Source: Pseudodesulfovibrio tunisiensis (GTDB lineage: Bacteria > Desulfobacterota > Desulfovibrionia > Desulfovibrionales > Desulfovibrionaceae). Taken from it: DNA of 64,000 nt. The DNA lies in the NCBI RefSeq assembly GCF_022809775.1, contig NZ_CP094380.1, forward strand, positions 62,001-126,000. Reading direction: 5' to 3'. This document shows, one piece after another, positions 59,070 to 64,000 of this stretch; position 1 is the first letter of the stretch, and each line of letters starts with the position of its first letter. A program made the translations under genes and the position numbers. Under the pieces are notes generated by a model that did no database searches, was not told the DNA's origin, and saw only the letters and a program-made list of their open reading frames with translations.

Positions 59070-60197
59070 TTATTTGCCCGTATTCGTCCTGACCATCTCC
59101 CTGAACCGCGCGAAGAAGTAGCGGCTGTCGTGGGGACCCGGGCCAGCCTCGGGATGGTGCTGGATGGCCAGAATGGGTTTTTCCTTGTGCCGGAATCCTT
59201 CGAGAGTCCGGTCATTCAAGTTAATATGCGTGGATTCCAGAAAGTTCAAGCCCTCAATGTCCACACAGAAGCCGTGGTTCTGGGACGAGATTTCGATTTT
59301 CTCGGTAGCCAGGTCCATGACCGGGTGGTTGCAGCCGTGATGTCCGAACTTGAGTTTGTAGGTCTTGCCGCCCAGAGCCAGTCCCAGAATCTGGTGGCCG
59401 AGGCAGATGCCGGCAGTCGGGAATTCCTCGGACAGTTCACGGGCGGCGCGAACCCCGGTTTCCACGGCTGCGGGGTCTCCGGGACCGTTGGAGAGGAAGA
59501 TCGCGTCCGGGGCAAGGGTCCTGACCGCGTCGGGGTCGAAATTGGAGGGGACCACGATCATGTCGAATCCCTCGGCCTGAAGCAGGCGCAGGATGCTCCA
59601 TTTGATGCCGAAGTCGTAGACCACGAGCCGGGGACCGTTGTCCTTCCATGCGAAGTCGGCCATGTCCGTGATGAAGTCCGGGGTCTTGCCGTTCCAGACG
59701 TAGGGACGTTCCGTGGACACGCGGTCCGCAAGGTTGAGACCTTCCATGGAAGGGAGGCCCTTGGCTCTGGCGATGAGGTCGTCCGTGGAAAGACCGTCAC
59801 CCGTGCCGATGTAGCCGCGCATGGCGCCGTTCAGGCGCAGGTGGCGGGTCAGGGCGCGCGTGTCGATGCCTTCGATGCCCATGACCCCGGCCTGTGTCAG
59901 GTAGTCGGGCAGGGACATGGAGGCTCGCCAGTTGCTCGGCTGCTTGCAGCATTCCTTGACGATGAAGCCTGCGGCCTGAACCTTGCGGGATTCGAGGTCC
60001 TCGGGATTCACGCCGTAGTTGCCGATCAGGGGATAGGTCATGGTCACGAGCTGTCCGGTATAGGACGGGTCCGTGAGAATCTCCTGATACCCGGTCATGC
60101 CCGTGTTGAAAATGACCTCGCCGCCAGCCTCGCCGCCGCCGGTGAAGCAGGTACCGTGAAAAAGTGTTCCGTCCTCAAGGGCCAGGATCGCTTTCAT
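59070..60197 (-). CDS. carA: Carbamoyl-phosphate synthase small subunit
   Basis: 375 residues. The N-terminal domain begins [18 protein letters not shown]. The class I glutamine amidotransferase domain has the nucleophile in [35 protein letters not shown] and the catalytic His/Glu in [14 protein letters not shown]. It supplies ammonia for carbamoyl phosphate (arginine and pyrimidine synthesis). The large subunit is not in this window. The start overlaps the kdsB stop by 4 nt. Confidence 0.96.
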   Translation of the reverse strand: MKAILALEDGTLFHGTCFTGGGEAGGEVIFNTGMTGYQEILTDPSYTGQLVTMTYPLIGNYGVNPEDLESRKVQAAGFIVKECCKQPSNWRASMSLPDYLTQAGVMGIEGIDTRALTRHLRLNGAMRGYIGTGDGLSTDDLIARAKGLPSMEGLNLADRVSTERPYVWNGKTPDFITDMADFAWKDNGPRLVVYDFGIKWSILRLLQAEGFDMIVVPSNFDPDAVRTLAPDAIFLSNGPGDPAAVETGVRAARELSEEFPTAGICLGHQILGLALGGKTYKLKFGHHGCNHPVMDLATEKIEISSQNHGFCVDIEGLNFLESTHINLNDRTLEGFRHKEKPILAIQHHPEAGPGPHDSRYFFARFREMVRTNTGK

Positions 60198-60937
60198 TGG
60201 TTCTTCTCCAGAATGGTCTTCACCGATTCGAGGTCCGCAGGGCGGTCCACGCCGTGGCAGGCGTGATTCGTTTCGGTGACGTAAATGTCGATGCCGTCTT
60301 CGAGCAGCCTGAGCTGCTCCAGCTTTTCCCGCTGCTCGAGAGGGCTTGGGTCCAGATGCCCGAACCGGACCAGAGCCTCCATGCGAAAGGCGTACAGCCC
60401 GATATGCAGCAGATAGCTGTGCATTTTGCCGTCCCTGTCAAAGGGAATGGGTGCGCGTGAAAAATACAGCGCCCGCCCGTTTTGCGCGCGAACAACCTTG
60501 ACCCTGTCCGGGGACATGGCTTCTTCCGGGCCAATGGCCGAGGCCAGAGTGGCGACCTTGACCTTGGGCGACTCGAAGGGGCTGAGCAGGTCTTCGAGCA
60601 TGGTCGGTTCCAGACAGGGTTCATCGCCCTGAATGTTCACCACGACCGCGTCGTTGTCCAGTTTCAGTTTGCGGGCCGCCTCAAGGACGCGGTCCGTGCC
60701 GCTGGTGTGATCGCTTGAGGTCATGACCACGGGCACGCCGAGTTCGACGGCCGCATCATGGATGCGCTGGTCGTCGGTGGCCAGCGTTACGCTCTTGAGC
60801 AGAGGGCATTGGCTGGCCCGGCTGTGGACGTGCCAGAACATGGGCTTGCCCAGAAGATTCGCCAGGGGTTTGCCGGGAAACCGCGAGGATTCGTACCTTG
60901 CGGGGATGATGCCGTGGCATTCGGGAAATGTGTTCAT
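60194..60937 (-). CDS. kdsB: 3-deoxy-manno-octulosonate cytidylyltransferase
   Basis: 247 residues. The nucleotidyltransferase start [24 protein letters not shown] is present, with [16 protein letters not shown] and [15 protein letters not shown], the KdsB signature. It makes CMP-Kdo for lipopolysaccharide. The start MNTFPECHG at 60937 is preferred over a longer frame to 60982 that enters waaA. Adjacent to waaA, which uses its product. Confidence 0.94.
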   Translation of the reverse strand: MNTFPECHGIIPARYESSRFPGKPLANLLGKPMFWHVHSRASQCPLLKSVTLATDDQRIHDAAVELGVPVVMTSSDHTSGTDRVLEAARKLKLDNDAVVVNIQGDEPCLEPTMLEDLLSPFESPKVKVATLASAIGPEEAMSPDRVKVVRAQNGRALYFSRAPIPFDRDGKMHSYLLHIGLYAFRMEALVRFGHLDPSPLEQREKLEQLRLLEDGIDIYVTETNHACHGVDRPADLESVKTILEKNQ

Positions 60938-60956
60938 GGTCGCGCGCTCTGGTCTC

Positions 60957-62243
60957 CTATACGTTATCAAGGAATTGGGCAATATGTTTGCAGACGGTTT
61001 CCGCGCCGCCCAGCCTGTCGCCGATATAGGCTCGGGCCCGGGTCGAAATCGTGGTTCGCTGAGTTGGATTCTTCAGGATTTCGAGGAGTTCGGACAGGGC
61101 GGATTCATGGTCTCGTGCTTCCACGGCAAGGCCCTGATCAATCACTTCCCGCCCGACCCAGGCGAAATTCTTCCAATGCGGACCGATGACCGGGATCACG
61201 CCGCAGGTCATGGGTTCAAGAAAGTTCTGTCCTCCGAGCGGAGCCAGACTGCCGCCCACGAATGCGGCCTTGGCAAGCCCGTATGCCGGGAGCATCTCGC
61301 CGAAAACATCCCAGATGATCACGGTGCCCGGAGTGGCCGGGCCCGAGAGTTCGGACCGGAGTTTCCAGTTCAGTCCCGCGCCGTCCAGAAGCGTTTTCCA
61401 GCTGTCCACGCGGTGCATGTGCCGCGGAAACAGGCCGAGCACGGTTCCCGGGACACTGCGCATCAGACCGCGCGCCATGGCCGCGACCTCCTCTTCTTCC
61501 TCCTTGCGTACCGATCCGAATACCACGAAGTCGGTCTCGGGCGGAAGCAGGTCCCTGAGTGGATTGTCCTTCCGGGCCATGGGACCGGCGGAAACCATGC
61601 GGTCGAACTTGATGTTCGGCATGGTCGCAACCCGATTCCTGCCGAACAGGGTGGCGAACCGGCTTGCGTCCGCCTCGGATACGGCCAGAGTCAGGGCCGG
61701 GGCAAGCTCGCGGAACAGACCGGGAACCGCCAGATACCCGCCGAGGCTCTTGGGCGTCATGCGGCCGTTGGCCAGAAGAACCGGAACATGGCGTTTCTTG
61801 CAGGCAGACAGGAAGCCCGGCCATATTTCGGTTTCCAGAATTACGGCCAGCCTGGGCCGGACATGCGCAGTCATGTCATCCATCAGGGAAGGAGCGTCGA
61901 ACGGAAAATACCAGGGCTGCACGGCCAGTCCGTTGCGCTTGCCGTTGATCTCGGCTGCTGCTCGCTCAAGGATTTCCATGCCCTGAAGCGTGTTGGTGGT
62001 GACCAGTACGCGCAAAGGTGCCTTGGCCGGGGCCTTGAGCTTGCGCAGCACTTCCCACGCTAGGAACGCCTCGCCACCGCTGGCCGCCTGTACCCAGACA
62101 TCGGCATGGGCCGGATAGCCGCTCTTCAGGGTGCGCTGGTTCCAGCCCTGCTTCAGACGGTGGTTGAACCGGAGCAGCGGCATGGCAGCCTTCCAGCCGA
62201 GGTCGTAGACGGGCAGGAGCGCCCGGACAAGGGATGCGGACAT
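60957..62243 (-). CDS. waaA: 3-deoxy-D-manno-octulosonic acid transferase
   Basis: 428 residues of the GT30 (KdtA/WaaA) family. Segments: [82 protein letters not shown]. It transfers Kdo from CMP-Kdo to lipid A precursor at the inner membrane. The N-terminus has a weakly hydrophobic anchor. Between ddl (1-nt overlap) and kdsB (19 nt). Confidence 0.95.
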   Translation of the reverse strand: MSASLVRALLPVYDLGWKAAMPLLRFNHRLKQGWNQRTLKSGYPAHADVWVQAASGGEAFLAWEVLRKLKAPAKAPLRVLVTTNTLQGMEILERAAAEINGKRNGLAVQPWYFPFDAPSLMDDMTAHVRPRLAVILETEIWPGFLSACKKRHVPVLLANGRMTPKSLGGYLAVPGLFRELAPALTLAVSEADASRFATLFGRNRVATMPNIKFDRMVSAGPMARKDNPLRDLLPPETDFVVFGSVRKEEEEEVAAMARGLMRSVPGTVLGLFPRHMHRVDSWKTLLDGAGLNWKLRSELSGPATPGTVIIWDVFGEMLPAYGLAKAAFVGGSLAPLGGQNFLEPMTCGVIPVIGPHWKNFAWVGREVIDQGLAVEARDHESALSELLEILKNPTQRTTISTRARAYIGDRLGGAETVCKHIAQFLDNV

Positions 62244-63157
62244 CAGCGACCTCTTTGTTCAAGCCCGAGGCGGATGAGTTCCGCGATCAGACCGTCGAAA
62301 TCGTATCCGACCTGTGCCGCCGCCTGAGGCAGCAGGCTTGTCGCGGTCATGCCGGGCAGGGTGTTGAGTTCCAGCAGGTACGGCGTACCGTCCGGGCCAA
62401 GAATGAAATCCGCCCGGGAATAGCCGGTCAGTCCCAGCGCCTTGTGCGCTCGCAGGGAATGTTCCTGAATCATGCGGGTTACGGATTCGTCCACGGGCGC
62501 GGGGCATATCTCCTCGGCGCCGTTCTGGGCGTACTTGTTGTCGTAGTCGAAATATTCCGCGTTGTTGCGCGGGCGAATCATGATCAGGGGCAGCGGCGTT
62601 TCGTCCAGAATGCCGCAGGTCAGCTCCATGCCCGGGATGTAGCGCTCCACCAGAGCCGACTGGTTCATGGCGAATATGGTTTCCAGAGCCGGGCCGAGTC
62701 TGTCTCCGGCGCGCACCAGAGCCATGCCCAGACTGGAACCGCCCTTGTTCGGCTTGACAAAGACCGGATAGTCGAGGCGGAGGTCCGGGGCCAATCCGTG
62801 CACGCGGCTGATGAATTGCCATTCCGGAGTGGGGATGTCGTTTGCCTCGAACACTTCCTTGGATGCCGCCTTGTTCAGGGCCAGATAGGAAGGCGTGGGC
62901 GAGGACCCCTGATACGGACAGCCCGCCGCGTCGAGCATGGCCTGGAACAGGCCGTCTTCCCCCGGGGTGCCATGCAGGTTCATGAAGGCGAAGTCCGCCT
63001 TGGCGGCTTCGCGCATCAGGTCCTGGAAATTCAGGGCAGGGTCGATGAGTCGGACTTCGTGCCCGAGTCTTTCCAGGGCGGCGGCAATGTTTCTGGCACC
63101 GGAGAGTGAAACTTCCCGTTCGTCAGACCAGCCGCCCGCCAGTAAAATCACATGCAT
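62243..63157 (-). CDS. ddl: D-alanine--D-alanine ligase
   Basis: 304 residues, ATP-grasp. Motifs: LLAGGWSDEREVSLSGA at the N-terminus, MNLHGTPGEDGLFQAMLD, VFVKPNKGGSSLGMALV, RADFILGPDGTPYLLELNTLPGM. It makes D-Ala-D-Ala for peptidoglycan. Its start lies within the end of the HD gene (35-nt overlap), suggesting translational coupling. Confidence 0.95.
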   Translation of the reverse strand: MHVILLAGGWSDEREVSLSGARNIAAALERLGHEVRLIDPALNFQDLMREAAKADFAFMNLHGTPGEDGLFQAMLDAAGCPYQGSSPTPSYLALNKAASKEVFEANDIPTPEWQFISRVHGLAPDLRLDYPVFVKPNKGGSSLGMALVRAGDRLGPALETIFAMNQSALVERYIPGMELTCGILDETPLPLIMIRPRNNAEYFDYDNKYAQNGAEEICPAPVDESVTRMIQEHSLRAHKALGLTGYSRADFILGPDGTPYLLELNTLPGMTATSLLPQAAAQVGYDFDGLIAELIRLGLEQRGR

Positions 63158-63764
63158 TCAAATCCACCTTGAGGGTTGTGCTGAGTAAAGATTCCAGATG
63201 ATGGGCCTGATCGTGGGTCTCGCGGATGCGGGACCGGATGTAGGGGGTGGCACCGTAGCGTTCGTACAGATCGTCGAACCGGGAGTCCATGGTCACCACG
63301 GTATCGTGGCGCACACGCTTGTCCGCGTATTGCACGGCAAGGGGCAGGAAATGCGACTTGAGGTCCATTTCCCAAGGCCAGTAGACGTGATGCAGTACAC
63401 CAGAGGCTATGGCCGGGTTGCGGGTCAGGGACAGGGCCCAGGCTCCGCCGACCTGGCTGTGGTCGCCGCCGTGCAGGATGCAGTATGTCTTGGCGATGTC
63501 GTGCAGCAGGGCCGAGGCGCGAACCGCGGCCACGTTCACGGACAGGCCCATGTCTTCGGCTGCCTGCGCCAGACGTGTTGCCACTCTGGCCACGGTCAGG
63601 CTGTGCTCCATGATGTGTTCGGCCATCCCGAATTTCAGCCAGTATTCGGCGCAACGCCTGTCGTCAGGTATGTCCCATGCCGGGGCCGATCTGATGGGCG
63701 GCGGCGGAGGGAGCATGACCAACGGGGGCTGGTCCGTGCTGGTCGGCTGTTTCCTTTCTTGCAT
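63123..63764 (-). CDS. HD-domain phosphohydrolase
   Basis: 213 residues. Metal motif residues appear as EHSLTVARVATRLA, ASALLHDIAKTYC and HHVYWPWEMDL (His, HD pair and later His/Asp). The N-terminal 30 residues are proline-rich (PPLVMLPPPPPIRSAP). It probably hydrolyses a phosphate ester or nucleotide; the substrate is not evident. First gene of the minus-strand operon. No terminator separates it from ddl. Confidence 0.85.
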   Translation of the reverse strand: MQERKQPTSTDQPPLVMLPPPPPIRSAPAWDIPDDRRCAEYWLKFGMAEHIMEHSLTVARVATRLAQAAEDMGLSVNVAAVRASALLHDIAKTYCILHGGDHSQVGGAWALSLTRNPAIASGVLHHVYWPWEMDLKSHFLPLAVQYADKRVRHDTVVTMDSRFDDLYERYGATPYIRSRIRETHDQAHHLESLLSTTLKVDLNACDFTGGRLV

Positions 63765-63977
63765 GATGAATACGGAGGGTTCGGGTTGCGGCCCGGCGGA
63801 ACATGCCGGGTCGAAAAGTATTTTTATCAGCCCGGGCGCGAAAAATAAAGCGCGATGGCAAGGTAAAACTTTTGCCGTTCATGAAAAAATGTGCGGAAGC
63901 GGCATGAAATTTGAGATTTTCCTTGATCTAATTCCAGTATGGATTTATGGATTTTTTCCAACCGGCTTGATTGCCGA

Positions 63978-63998
63978 CGCACCGGCGCCGTCGGTGCG
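63978..63998. other. Hairpin at the window edge
   Basis: CGCACCG-GCGCCGT-CGGTGCG, perfect 7-bp stem. It lies near the right edge, upstream of the HD-led operon, so its role (end of a gene outside the window or a control element) cannot be decided. Confidence 0.35.
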
Positions 63999-64000
63999 GC

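Overview
The window looks like a GC-rich chromosomal segment of a sulfate-reducing deltaproteobacterium of the Desulfovibrionales. The evidence is a lactate-oxidation locus in the order known from Desulfovibrio (pyruvate:ferredoxin oxidoreductase, lactate permease, GlcD-type lactate dehydrogenase, Fe-S partner, pta, ackA, LutC-like, LutB/LutA-like). Supporting it are DVU0298-family and GAK-system proteins, a small ferredoxin, hemerythrin, Kdo/LPS genes and a selenoprotein. No prophage, insertion sequence or CRISPR array was seen. Taxon and functions come from motif reading only; no database search was possible.

Layout. 0-8 kb: RlpA lipoprotein, a frameshifted sigma-54 activator, a glycine-zipper lipoprotein, TypA/BipA, a frameshifted aromatic amino acid permease and aspartase. 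8-22 kb: the lactate-to-acetate operon, behind a good sigma-54 promoter with two upstream repeated half-palindromic sites. Its lactate permease is reduced to a short remnant, its pta is frameshifted, and each of its four larger intercistronic gaps carries a strong hairpin. 22-28 kb: Dabb protein, small zinc-ribbon-like protein, receiver-histidine kinase, hemerythrin, a chemoreceptor with a duplicated sensor, and tRNA-Leu(CAG). 28-34 kb: the histidine utilisation operon hutC-U-I-G-H, with hutG frameshifted and a TGTATATACA operator. 34-39 kb: periplasmic binding protein, two genes of the GAK system, an unknown membrane protein, a second tRNA-Leu(CAG) and a glycine-betaine-type binding protein. 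39-48 kb: citrate synthase, a Tat-exported Fe-S protein plus cytochrome b under two tandem CsoR-like palindromes, a lipoprotein adenosine deaminase, a MoeA-PBP fusion, an M29 aminopeptidase and a 7-Cys ferredoxin. 48-58 kb: a YkgJ/TPR cassette, a DVU0298-family protein, a palindromic repeat element, a BON lipoprotein, lipid A-type glycosyltransferase and PAP2 phosphatase, a selenocysteine peroxiredoxin, rhodanese plus TauE/SafE, and an RRM protein. 58-64 kb: a six-gene minus-strand operon HD-ddl-waaA-kdsB-carA-TPR.

Working together. The central operon would oxidise lactate to pyruvate, then acetyl-CoA, acetyl phosphate and acetate, with ATP made by AckA. Aspartase, the hut genes and the amino acid permease point to amino acid catabolism as a second carbon and nitrogen supply. 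The last operon links Kdo activation and transfer, peptidoglycan precursor and carbamoyl phosphate synthesis.

Most striking features: (1) a peroxiredoxin whose peroxidatic residue is an in-frame UGA followed by a SECIS-like hairpin with a GGUC loop; (2) two identical ATACCC-N5-GGGTAT operators 21 bp apart over a promoter; (3) the sigma-54 control region; (4) several frameshifts next to homopolymers, which may be sequencing errors, beside a truly eroded permease.
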